DNA of 27,093 nt from Bacteroidota bacterium (GTDB lineage: Bacteria; Bacteroidota; Bacteroidia; Flavobacteriales_F; PHOS-HE28): NCBI GenBank assembly GCA_023418095.1, contig JAEZDL010000242.1, forward strand, positions 1 to 27,093. The letters run 5' to 3'. Of the stretch, positions 17,421-23,711 are shown in pieces. Below the pieces are notes generated by a model. The model was not told where the DNA came from. It ran no database searches and saw nothing but the letters and a program-made list of their open reading frames with translations. How positions within the stretch are numbered: the stretch's first letter is position 1; every line of letters starts with the position of its first letter. A program made the position numbers and the translations under genes.

Positions 17421-18560
17421 TCAGCCAAGCGCCTGATCCAGATCGGCGATCAGATCCTCAGCATCCTCTATTCCAACGCTCAGGCGGATCAGCGTGTCGG
17501 AAAGCCCGCTCTTCTGGCGCTCGGCTACAGGAATGCTCGCGTGCGTCATGCTCGCAGGATGTCCGCACAGCGATTCCACGCCGCCGAGCGATTCGGCGAG
17601 CACGAAAAGCTTGAAGCTGGAAAGCACCCTGGTCGCATCGGCCATTCGATCGCCTTTCAGCGTGAAGCTGATCATTCCACCGAAATCGCGCATCTGCCGC
17701 TTCGCAACATCATGGTTGCGGTGTGAAGCAAATCCCGGCCAGAACACTTTCTCGACCTTCGGATGCTTCGCGAGGTATTCAGCGACGGCGCGGCCATTCT
17801 CGCAATGGCGCTGCATGCGGACATGCAAGGTCTTCAAACCACGGAGAACAAGGAAGCAATCCTGCGGACCAGGCGTTCCGCCAGTGCTGTTCTGAATGAA
17901 GGCGAGCTTTTCGGCAAGTTCCGAATTGTTCACGATCAGCGCACCCATCACCACATCGCTGTGTCCGCCGAGGTATTTCGTCACCGAATGCATCACGATA
18001 TCGGCGCCAAGGCCGATCGGTGTTTGCAGGTAGGGCGTAGCGAATGTGTTGTCCACGCCGAGCAGGCAGCCGTTCTTCTTCGCGATCCGGGCAAGCGCTT
18101 CGATGTCGATGATGCGTAACAACGGATTAGTGGGCGTTTCGGCCCAGATCAACTTCGTTTTTTTCGAAAGCGCTTTCTCCACATTGGTGAGATCGCCCAT
18201 ATCAACGAAGTGGAACTTGATGCCATATTTCTCGAAGATCCTTGTGAACAAACGATAGGTGCCTCCATACAGATCGTTGGTGCTGATCACTTCATCACCG
18301 GGTTCGAGCAGTTTCACCACAGCATCGATCGAGGCCATGCCGCTGCTGAAGCAGAGGCCATGCGATCCGTTCTCCAGCGCCGCCAAGGCGTTCTGCAATG
18401 CGGTGCGCGTAGGATTGTGCGTGCGGCTGTATTCGTAGCCCTTGTGATCGCCCGGCGCAGCCTGCACGTAAGTGCTCGTCTGGTAGATCGGTGTCATGAT
18501 CGCGCCCGTGGTGGGATCGGGTTCCACGCCGGCGTGGATCGCTTTGGTGCCGAATTTCAT
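17421..18560 (-). CDS. Cystathionine gamma-synthase / gamma-lyase family PLP enzyme
   Basis: 379-residue cytosolic, PLP-dependent enzyme of Cys/Met metabolism (fold type I). The PLP lysine is K195 in SVTKYLGGHSD; the cofactor-binding elements YEYSRTHNPTR (42-52), SSGMASI (72-78), YGGTYRLF (98-105), ETPTNPLL (141-148) and GVDNTFATPY (168-177) are all intact, as is the C-terminal SLGGVESL and RLSVGIED. Length is typical. Sequence alone does not separate cystathionine gamma-synthase (methionine synthesis) from cystathionine gamma-lyase (cysteine synthesis), so metB/metC-type symbols are withheld. It appears to be a single-gene unit: the next upstream gene lies beyond a 216-bp repeat-bearing gap. 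Confidence 0.93.
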   Translation of the reverse strand: MKFGTKAIHAGVEPDPTTGAIMTPIYQTSTYVQAAPGDHKGYEYSRTHNPTRTALQNALAALENGSHGLCFSSGMASIDAVVKLLEPGDEVISTNDLYGGTYRLFTRIFEKYGIKFHFVDMGDLTNVEKALSKKTKLIWAETPTNPLLRIIDIEALARIAKKNGCLLGVDNTFATPYLQTPIGLGADIVMHSVTKYLGGHSDVVMGALIVNNSELAEKLAFIQNSTGGTPGPQDCFLVLRGLKTLHVRMQRHCENGRAVAEYLAKHPKVEKVFWPGFASHRNHDVAKRQMRDFGGMISFTLKGDRMADATRVLSSFKLFVLAESLGGVESLCGHPASMTHASIPVAERQKSGLSDTLIRLSVGIEDAEDLIADLDQALG

Positions 18561-18579
18561 GCTTAAGGAAATGAAGGCG

Positions 18580-18587
18580 CGAAGGTA
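18580..18587 (-). promoter_or_regulatory. Candidate -7 promoter box of the trans-sulfuration gene
   Basis: Minus-strand TACCTTCG, 20-27 bp upstream of the ATG at 18560. It differs from the Bacteroidota TAnnTTTG consensus at one position. The same octamer occurs 42 bp upstream of lpxC-fabZ. No clear -33 element. Confidence 0.35.
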
Positions 18588-18638
18588 GGCTCTTCGTTGT
18601 CAGTTGGCCGTTGTCGGTTGTCAGGGGCGCTCCTTGTC

Positions 18639-18660
18639 ACCCTGAGCCCGTCGAAGGGTT
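18639..18660. repeat. Interspersed palindromic repeat, CCCTGAGCCCGTCGAAGGG type
   Basis: Imperfect palindrome CACCCTGAGCCCGTCGAAGGGTT in the gene-free 18561-18776 stretch. This core is a short extragenic repeat that recurs in many unrelated bacterial genomes (from memory). It lies next to a simple direct repeat of GTTGTC-(A/G)-GTTG (18595-18622). Its function is unknown; an mRNA-stabilising or terminating hairpin is possible. Confidence 0.6.
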
Positions 18661-18690
18661 GGGCGAATTCCTGTCAGGTCGTGTCTGCGG

Positions 18691-18750
18691 TTGCAAGTCC
18701 TCGGCCGTCAAAGCACGGCCTGTGGGCTTTCCACCTTCGCCACTTACGCG
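18691..18750 (-). repeat. Short interspersed repeat copy A (GGAAAGCCC / GAGGACTTG family), inverted
   Basis: Read on the minus strand it contains GCGTAAG, then GGAAAGCCCACAG, an insertion that forms a small GGCCGT/ACGGCC stem (18703-18720), then GAGGACTTGCAA. The same blocks occur in the same order on the plus strand at 19807-19853, making an inverted pair around the toxin-antitoxin patch. The rest of 18561-18776 shows no convincing gene. Confidence 0.6.
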
Positions 18751-18776
18751 GATCTGGTCCAGCCAATTGTACTTAT

Positions 18777-19241
18777 TTATTCCCGTGCTTCCTTGAGCGC
18801 TTGCAATTCAATATCCGCAGAGATCCGGAAGTCTGTTTCCTTTATTCTGGATAAGAGCGGTTTGATACTATCTACATGACCATCCAGTTTTGCTTTGATG
18901 ATCACGCCGATTGTACCTGTGTACGCCAAACCTAAGCGTTCAGCTATCCTTCGCGCTTTGTGATCATCGAGTATAAGTGTACTGCCAGGTGTTTCGATCG
19001 CCAGGGCTATGGCACTGGACTCGCCTTTATCCAGTTGCATTTCCAAGATCCTGGAAGTGTGCCTATCTGAAACAGACCTGATCTCGACCCATTCTGGAAG
19101 TTTTTCACCATATTCCTCCACAATTTCGGGGGTGGTAATGATCCTGCCATAAACGGTCCTCAACAACGCCAATTCACCGATCTTGGACAAGATGATAAAA
19201 CAACTCGTATCAGAGATTATCGTTTTATGCATGAGAGACAT
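18777..19241 (-). CDS. DUF3368 PIN-like toxin of a type II toxin-antitoxin pair
   Basis: 154-residue protein of the DUF3368 family, a PIN-fold ribonuclease relative. The PIN acidic residues are visible: D11 in IISDTSC, E42/E43 in TPEIVEEY, E74 in DKGESSAIALA and D92/D93 in LILDDHKARRIAERLGL, followed by the family signature TGTIGVII. By analogy it would cleave RNA when not neutralised. The start is either ATG 19241, overlapping the antitoxin gene by 17 bp, or ATG 19232 (MHKTIISD, overlap 8 bp). The coupled upstream UPF0175 gene is the usual partner. Base composition is unlike the surroundings: 27 of 60 G/C at 19081-19140 against 34 of 60 at 21601-21660 in lpxA, pointing to recent acquisition. 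Confidence 0.88.
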   Translation of the reverse strand: MSLMHKTIISDTSCFIILSKIGELALLRTVYGRIITTPEIVEEYGEKLPEWVEIRSVSDRHTSRILEMQLDKGESSAIALAIETPGSTLILDDHKARRIAERLGLAYTGTIGVIIKAKLDGHVDSIKPLLSRIKETDFRISADIELQALKEARE

Positions 19242-19452
19242 CCCGGCCTAGGTCTGTCGCAGGATAGTTGAAGATCGAAACGTCGTATTTGCTCAAGACC
19301 TCAGCAAACGTTCTTTTGGTCAATCCGGCAAGTTCTGCAGCCTGTCCCAAGGAAAGCTTTCCTTGTTCATAGAGTTTTGATGCGAGCAACATCAACAGTT
19401 CCCGGTCATCGACGTCAAGATCATCGGGTATATTCACTGTCAAAGTTTTCAT
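19225..19452 (-). CDS. UPF0175 family antitoxin
   Basis: 75-residue UPF0175 protein, the usual partner of DUF3368/PIN toxins. The N-terminus MKTLTVNIPDDL is strand-like. The middle is a helix-turn-helix-like segment, KLSLGQAAELAGLTKRTFAEVLSKY (about 32-56, quoted in its recognisable core LSLGQAAELAGL), followed by the family ending DVSIFNYPATDLGRD. It probably binds the toxin and autoregulates the pair. Its TAA stop (19225-19227) lies inside the toxin reading frame, so the two genes are translationally coupled in the standard antitoxin-first order. A weak TAAATTGG box lies very close to the ATG (19457-19464). Confidence 0.85.
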   Translation of the reverse strand: MKTLTVNIPDDLDVDDRELLMLLASKLYEQGKLSLGQAAELAGLTKRTFAEVLSKYDVSIFNYPATDLGRDVSHA

Positions 19453-19608
19453 ACCGCCAATTTACGATATTTCTCACGGGTCCTGATCAATGAGATCTTA
19501 TGTCACAGGACGGTCAAGAAGCTACGGATCGGCTTTGCCGACCAGATCCTGATCGGAATTTGAACACCAGATTCTTATCCAGGATCGATAATACCATCTA
19601 CATATTCT

Positions 19609-19764
19609 TCATGATAAAACAACCGATCGGTTCGAGCCATGGAACAGATGCGGGTGGATCTCCTGCAAGCCTTTGATCGTGCCGATCTCGATCCGATCGA
19701 TGTCGCCTGACTCGAATAACCGAAAGGCTTTCTTCAGGCTTTCGCGATCGATGTTCCGGTCCAT
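19609..19764 (-). pseudogene. N-terminal stub of a Fic/Doc-family gene
   Basis: From ATG 19764 the minus strand reads MDRNIDRESLKKAF, LFESGDIDRIEIGT and IKGLQEIHPHLFHG, which match the N-terminal part of Fic-family AMP-transferases (typical continuation: YDFAGQIR and later the catalytic HPFxxGNGR). Here homology stops after LFHG (about 19636), and the frame ends eight codons later. No Fic catalytic motif is found downstream on this strand before the antitoxin gene. This looks like a truncated remnant of a second toxin gene rather than a functional protein. The call rests on remembered family sequences. The rest of 19453-19898 holds no other gene; it contains a GATC-rich stretch (19485-19595) and repeat copy B. 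Confidence 0.6.
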
Positions 19765-19803
19765 GACGATCAGCGAAAGGTAACGGAATGTGCTTACGCA
19801 AAT

Positions 19804-19875
19804 GTTGCGTGAGGGACATTCGCGGAAAGCCCGCAGCGCAGCGAGGACTTGAAGCATTGGCCCGACGGTGAGTCT
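19804..19875 (+). repeat. Short interspersed repeat copy B (GGAAAGCCC / GAGGACTTG family)
   Basis: Plus strand: TTGCGTGAGGGA, then GCGGAAAGCCCGCAG, CGCAGCGAGGACTTGAAGC, then a degenerate TTGGCCCGACGG. It lies in the gap downstream of efp and shares ordered blocks with copies at 18691-18750 (inverted), 23549-23630 and more weakly 26691-26815. Confidence 0.6.
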
Positions 19876-19898
19876 TCGAACCGGCACGCCCGAACAAC

Positions 19899-20462
19899 CT
19901 ACTTCTTCACCCGATCGAGGTATTCGCCGGTTTCGGTATCAATGCGGATCACGGTGCCGATATCGACGAAGGAGGGAACGCTGATCTCCGCGCCGGTCTC
20001 CAGCGTGGCGGCCTTCATCACCTTGTTGCTGGTGTCGCCCTTCACGGCGTTCTCGGTGTAGGTCACTTCCAGTTCCACCACTTTCGGCGGGCGTGCGAAG
20101 ATGGGCGTGTCGCTCTCGAAACCCACTTGCACCACCATCTCTTCCTTCATGAACTTGAGCGCATCGCCGAAGAGCGCGACCGGCACGTACACCTGTTCGA
20201 AGGTCTCCTGGTTCATGCACACCAGGTTGTCGCCTTCGCGATAGAGATACTGCAGCTCATGCACTTCCACGCGCAGCACTTCCATGGTCTCGCCACTTCG
20301 CCAGCGGTGCTCGTTGAGCTTGCCGTTGCGCAGGTTGCGCATCTTGCCTTGGTAGAAAGCGCGCAGGTTGCCCGGCGTGCGGTGCTGCCATTCCATGATC
20401 TGGCAGATATCGCCATTGAAGCGGATGTAGGAGCCGATGTTCACATCGGAAGTGGAGGCCAT
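19899..20462 (-). CDS. efp: Translation elongation factor P with Asn at the loop tip
   Basis: 187-residue three-domain EF-P, which enters the ribosomal E site and relieves stalling at proline runs. The MASTSDV start, the domain II segment EVRVEVHELQYLYREGDNL-like region (about 62-80) and the C-terminal ATLETGAEISVPSFVDIG and TGEYLDRVKK are diagnostic. The domain I loop reads HRTPGNLRAF (27-36): the tip residue after PG, Lys34 or Arg32 in well-studied EF-Ps and normally post-translationally modified, is Asn32 here. I recall similar PGN loops in some other Bacteroidota, so this is probably a lineage variant, not damage. It is the last gene of the lpx cluster direction, 67 bp behind the ABC ATPase gene. 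A TAAATTCG box (20504-20511) could give it its own promoter. Confidence 0.95.
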   Translation of the reverse strand: MASTSDVNIGSYIRFNGDICQIMEWQHRTPGNLRAFYQGKMRNLRNGKLNEHRWRSGETMEVLRVEVHELQYLYREGDNLVCMNQETFEQVYVPVALFGDALKFMKEEMVVQVGFESDTPIFARPPKVVELEVTYTENAVKGDTSNKVMKAATLETGAEISVPSFVDIGTVIRIDTETGEYLDRVKK

Positions 20463-20503
20463 GAGAGATCGATCTTTACGTGCCTGCGGCTGTGCAGGGG
20501 CCG

Positions 20504-20511
20504 CGAATTTA
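20504..20511 (-). promoter_or_regulatory. Candidate -7 promoter box of efp
   Basis: Minus-strand TAAATTCG, 42-49 bp upstream of the efp ATG, in the 67-bp gap behind the ABC gene; one mismatch to TAnnTTTG. No -33 element found. Confidence 0.25.
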
Positions 20512-20529
20512 GGATCTGCGCGCTAAAGT

Positions 20530-21153
20530 TCAGTCCTTCAACGCTTCCATTTCGATCGATGCACCGCATATTTCGAATTCGTGCTGCTGGCGGTTGCTTG
20601 CCACGAGCAACGTGCGCTGGCCGATGAAATGCGGCAGGATCTCGCGGTACCAGCCGATCGCTTCTCGATCCAGGTTGCTCGCCGGTTCATCGAGCAGGAC
20701 GAGCGGTGTATCGCTGAGGATCGCGAGGGAAAGTTTCAGGCGCTGCTTCATTCCGCTGGAGAACTGTCCGACCGGCTTTTCGATCGCATGTTCCAGGTAG
20801 GCGATCTTGACCACTTCGGCGGCGGTGATCCCGGACAAGAACGGTTTGAAGCGCGAATGCATCGCGATCGCCTGCCGCAGGCTCAGATCTTCGTAAAGCC
20901 CGAGATACGGCGAAGCGATGCTCACCGATCGGTACACTTCATCGATCGGAACGATCCGGTCGCCGATCCGGTGTTCGATCGAACCTTTGGTGGGTGTGAT
21001 CGCACCCGCGATAAGCTGCAACAACGTGCTTTTGCCGCTTCCGTTCGGGCCGAGGATGGCCGTGCGGCTTCCAGCTTCCAGAACGAGATCCACATTCCGG
21101 AAGATGATCTCCCGGCCGAACTGCTTTGCGACATTATTGAGGATCACATGCAT
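20530..21153 (-). CDS. Orphan ABC transporter ATP-binding protein
   Basis: 207-residue ATPase subunit alone. Walker A is GPNGSGKST (35-43), the ABC signature is FSSGMKQRLKL (131-141, SSGMK form), and Walker B/D-loop is LVLLDEPASNLD (151-162). The position where ABC ATPases normally have the switch His reads VASNRQQ (184-190), so the H-loop His appears replaced by Asn; I recall the same in homologues from other Bacteroidota. No membrane permease gene lies beside it, and it is shorter than most transporter ATPases. It lies 39 bp behind lpxA and 67 bp before efp, in the lipid A cluster, so a role in envelope lipid handling is suggested by context only. The substrate is unknown. Confidence 0.9.
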   Translation of the reverse strand: MHVILNNVAKQFGREIIFRNVDLVLEAGSRTAILGPNGSGKSTLLQLIAGAITPTKGSIEHRIGDRIVPIDEVYRSVSIASPYLGLYEDLSLRQAIAMHSRFKPFLSGITAAEVVKIAYLEHAIEKPVGQFSSGMKQRLKLSLAILSDTPLVLLDEPASNLDREAIGWYREILPHFIGQRTLLVASNRQQHEFEICGASIEMEALKD

Positions 21154-21192
21154 GGTCGCAGGATCTTTATGCGATCGGTGTGGATCGATGGA

Positions 21193-21975
21193 TCACTCCG
21201 CGAGCCCACGCATGATGCCCTTCGGGCTGTTTCGGATGAATTCAAGGATCTGTGTCCTTTCCGGGGAAGGCTGCAACTGCTGATCTACCTGCGCCATGGC
21301 GCGTTCCACGTTGCTGTTGCGCACGAAGATCTCGCGGTAGATATCCTCGATCCGTGTGACAGCATCATCGGCAAAACCGCGCCGCCGCAGGCCGATCACG
21401 TTCACTCCAGCGTAGCTCAACGGTTCGCGGGCGGCCTTAACGAACGGCGGAACATTCTTCCGCACGAGAGAAGCACCGGCGATGAAGCTGTGCGCACCGA
21501 TGTGTATGAACTGCTGTACCGCTACGTTCCCTTCCAGGATCGCCCAATCATCGATCGTAACGTGGCCTGCGAGGTTCACGCTGTTCGCGATCACCACGTT
21601 GTTGCCAACGATGCAATCGTGCGCGAGATGCACGTAGGCCATCAGCAGACAATTGCTGCCAACGGCGGTCTTCAACCGATCCACGGTGCCGCGGTTGATC
21701 GTGACGCATTCGCGGATGGTGGTGCCATCGCCGACTTCGGCCGTTGTCACTTCTCCGGCGAATTTCAGGTCCTGCGGGATCGCACCGATCACGGCGCCGG
21801 GAAAGATCCGGCATTTTTTTCCGATCCGCGCGCCATCCATAAGCACAGCGTTCGGCCCGATCCAGGTTCCATCATCGATCACCACATCGCCGTAGACCGA
21901 AGCGAAGGGTTCGATCGTGACATCGCTTCCGATCCGGGCATCGGGATGAACGTACGCGAGTTTCGAAATGCTCAT
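21193..21975 (-). CDS. lpxA: UDP-N-acetylglucosamine O-acyltransferase LpxA
   Basis: 260-residue cytoplasmic trimeric acyltransferase that puts a 3-hydroxyacyl chain from ACP on the 3-OH of UDP-GlcNAc, the first step of lipid A synthesis. A left-handed beta-helix of hexapeptide repeats (e.g. ARIGSDVTIEPFASV, about 13-27) covers most of the protein. The catalytic region YVHLAHDCIVGNN (114-126) holds the general-base His (H119 by alignment to E. coli H125). The conserved IGAHSFIAGAS and the C-terminal helical part starting GVNVIGLRRRGF follow. Length is typical (about 260). It begins 5 bp behind the lpxC-fabZ stop, so it is co-transcribed. Confidence 0.97.
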   Translation of the reverse strand: MSISKLAYVHPDARIGSDVTIEPFASVYGDVVIDDGTWIGPNAVLMDGARIGKKCRIFPGAVIGAIPQDLKFAGEVTTAEVGDGTTIRECVTINRGTVDRLKTAVGSNCLLMAYVHLAHDCIVGNNVVIANSVNLAGHVTIDDWAILEGNVAVQQFIHIGAHSFIAGASLVRKNVPPFVKAAREPLSYAGVNVIGLRRRGFADDAVTRIEDIYREIFVRNSNVERAMAQVDQQLQPSPERTQILEFIRNSPKGIMRGLAE

Positions 21976-21980
21976 GCTGA

Positions 21981-23438
21981 TCAGGCTGTGGTGGCGCTGG
22001 CCATGCGTGCAGGCCGTTGATCTTTGTTCGGGGTCTTGTCCTTCACGATCTGCGCCATCATCTCGGCTTCCACGGCGGGTTGTCCGTTCACGTAACCGAT
22101 GCCTTTCATGTGTACGATGCCACGGCGGATCGGTGTGATCAACGTGAGATGGAAAACAATGGTATCACCTGGGATCACTTTCCTTCTGTAACGGATCCCA
22201 TCGATCTTGAGAAAGTACGTCGTGTAATTCTCCGGATCGGGTACCTGGCTGAGCGCGAAAATGCCGCCGACCTGCGCCATCGCTTCCACCTGAAGAACAC
22301 CTGGCATTACCGGGTTCCCGGGGAAATGGCCGGTGAACTGCGGCTCGTTCATCGTCACATTCTTCACGCCGACGATCGTTGTGGCGTCCATCTCCATCAC
22401 CTTGTCCACGAGCAGGAACGGATAGCGATGCGGAAGCATTTTTTCGATCGCGTTGATATCGAAGAGAGGTGGTTTCGATAGATCGTAATGGAAGGTGGGA
22501 TTCTTCTCTTCCTTGCGGATCATTTCGCGGATGATCTTCGCGAACTCCACGTTGCCGTAATGACCGGGGCGCGCGGCGAGGATGTGGCCTTTGATCGGCC
22601 TGCCTACCAGCGCCAGATCACCTACGATATCGAGCAGTTTGTGCCGCGCCGGCTCATTGAGGAATTTCAGTTCGGTGTTGTTCAACACGCCGCGGCCCTT
22701 CACTTCAACCTTCATGTTCTCGCGACCGATCTTTCTCGCGAGTTCCTGCAATTCCTCCTGCGGTACGTGCTCGCGTTCAACCAGCACGATGGCATTGTCC
22801 AGATCGCCGCCTTTGATCAGGCCCGCGTTGGCAAGTTGTTCCAATTCGCGAAGGAAAACGAACGTCCGGCAGGGCGCGATCTCCTTCTTGAACTCGCCGA
22901 TGTTGTACATGCTCGCATGCTGTGTTCCAAGCACGGGGCTTTTGTAATCCACCATCACGGTAAGCCGGAATTCACCGCCAGGCGTGGGTACGCCGAGCAT
23001 TTCGATCCCGCGTTTGTGATCTTCGTAGTAAAGATTCTCCCGCAGCACGAAATAGTTCCGATCGGCATCCTGATCGATGATCCCTGCCTTCTCGATCGCA
23101 TCCACGAACGGCTGTGAACTGCCGTCCATGATCGGCATTTCGGGGCCGGTCACCTGGATCAGTGCATTATCCACCTGCATGCCATAGAGCGCTGCGAGCA
23201 CATGTTCGGTGGTGTAGACGCGGGCGCCCTTCTGTTCCAGCGTTGTGCCGCGTTCGGTGGTGATCACGTGATCGGCATCGGCATTGATCACAGGCTTGCC
23301 ATCCAGGTCGATGCGCTGGAACTTGTAACCATGTCCGGCGGGCGCAGGCTGAATGGTCATCTCGACCGGTTCGCCGGTGTGCAGGCCCACACCTTTCAGG
23401 AAGATCGGGCCTTTCAGGGTGCGTTGTTTCTCGCTCAT
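21981..23438 (-). CDS. lpxC-fabZ: Bifunctional LpxC deacetylase - FabZ dehydratase
   Basis: 485-residue fusion of two enzymes, as usual in Bacteroidota. Residues 1-~312 are LpxC, the zinc deacetylase that commits to lipid A: zinc ligands H79 (TTEHVLAAL), H266 and D270 (NEPARHKLLDIVGD), and catalytic H293 (GHYGNVEF); MDGSSQPF and GTQHASMYNIGEFKKEIAP are also LpxC signatures. Residues ~325-470 are FabZ, 3-hydroxyacyl-ACP dehydratase of fatty acid elongation: LPHRYPFLLVD, catalytic H371 in GHFPGNPVMPGV and E385 in QVEAMAQ. The fusion balances two enzymes that compete for the same hydroxyacyl-ACP pool. The start is ATG 23438 (MSEKQRTLKG, where homology begins); the 84-codon in-frame extension to 23690 runs through intergenic repeats and is not coding. 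lpxA follows after 5 bp. Confidence 0.97.
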   Translation of the reverse strand: MSEKQRTLKGPIFLKGVGLHTGEPVEMTIQPAPAGHGYKFQRIDLDGKPVINADADHVITTERGTTLEQKGARVYTTEHVLAALYGMQVDNALIQVTGPEMPIMDGSSQPFVDAIEKAGIIDQDADRNYFVLRENLYYEDHKRGIEMLGVPTPGGEFRLTVMVDYKSPVLGTQHASMYNIGEFKKEIAPCRTFVFLRELEQLANAGLIKGGDLDNAIVLVEREHVPQEELQELARKIGRENMKVEVKGRGVLNNTELKFLNEPARHKLLDIVGDLALVGRPIKGHILAARPGHYGNVEFAKIIREMIRKEEKNPTFHYDLSKPPLFDINAIEKMLPHRYPFLLVDKVMEMDATTIVGVKNVTMNEPQFTGHFPGNPVMPGVLQVEAMAQVGGIFALSQVPDPENYTTYFLKIDGIRYRRKVIPGDTIVFHLTLITPIRRGIVHMKGIGYVNGQPAVEAEMMAQIVKDKTPNKDQRPARMASATTA

Positions 23439-23479
23439 ACCAATGGATCCGCGGCGATCTCCACTTTGGATCAGGATGG

Positions 23480-23487
23480 CGAAGGTA
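23480..23487 (-). promoter_or_regulatory. Candidate -7 promoter box of lpxC-fabZ
   Basis: Minus-strand TACCTTCG, 42-49 bp upstream of the lpxC-fabZ ATG, identical to the box before the trans-sulfuration gene. The 273-bp gap between lpxD and lpxC-fabZ makes an internal promoter reasonable. No clear -33 element. Confidence 0.3.
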
Positions 23488-23548
23488 TGATCGTAGATCG
23501 GAACATTCCGGCTTTGCCTCGATCCGATCCGGCATGGACTACGGAAAG

Positions 23549-23630
23549 CGCGAAAGGGATAGAAGCGGAAAGCGCGCAAGCGAGGGAGGGATGACCGAGT
23601 GCGTACTTGCAGCGGATAGCCCGGTGACGG
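23549..23630 (+). repeat. Short interspersed repeat copy C (AGCGGATAGCCCGG end)
   Basis: Plus strand: GCGAAAGGGATAGAAGCGGAAAGC, here noted by its parts GGGATAGAAGCGG and GGAAAGCGCGCA, then GCGTACTTGCAGCGGATAGC followed by CCGGTGACGG. The pair GGGATAGAAGCGG ... AGCGGATAGCCCG resembles an interspersed intergenic repeat seen in many Flavobacteria-related genomes (from memory). It lies between lpxD and lpxC-fabZ. Confidence 0.6.
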
Positions 23631-23679
23631 CCGCTTCTGGGCCGGCATTCGCCCCAATAACGAGACAGCATTTATGCGG

Positions 23680-23698
23680 TTCCGGGTCAAGCCCGGAA
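23680..23698. repeat. Hairpin repeat TTCCGGG-TCAAG-CCCGGAA
   Basis: A perfect 7-bp stem with a 5-nt loop, 13 bp beyond the lpxD stop in the lpxD transcript direction, followed on the plus strand by TGACA. This core is a widespread extragenic palindrome in several bacterial phyla (from memory). No T-run follows on the minus strand; it may stabilise the mRNA end or act as a partial terminator between lpxD and lpxC-fabZ. Confidence 0.6.
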
Positions 23699-23711
23699 TG
23701 ACAAATCAACC

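Noticed and set aside
18597..18879. Three small plus-strand frames of 61-85 codons
   Set aside because: They run through interspersed repeats and into the 3' end of the DUF3368 gene on the other strand.
19598..19897. 99-codon frame overlapping the Fic stub in another frame
   Set aside because: No recognisable homology; the Fic-like frame explains the region better.
20581..22020. 479-codon open frame on the plus strand opposite the ABC ATPase and lpxA
   Set aside because: Same antisense-shadow character; the minus-strand genes carry complete catalytic motifs.
23439..23690. 84-codon N-terminal extension of LpxC-FabZ
   Set aside because: LpxC homology starts at MSEKQRTLKG (23438). The extension is Arg/Ser/Pro-rich and runs through intergenic repeat copy C.
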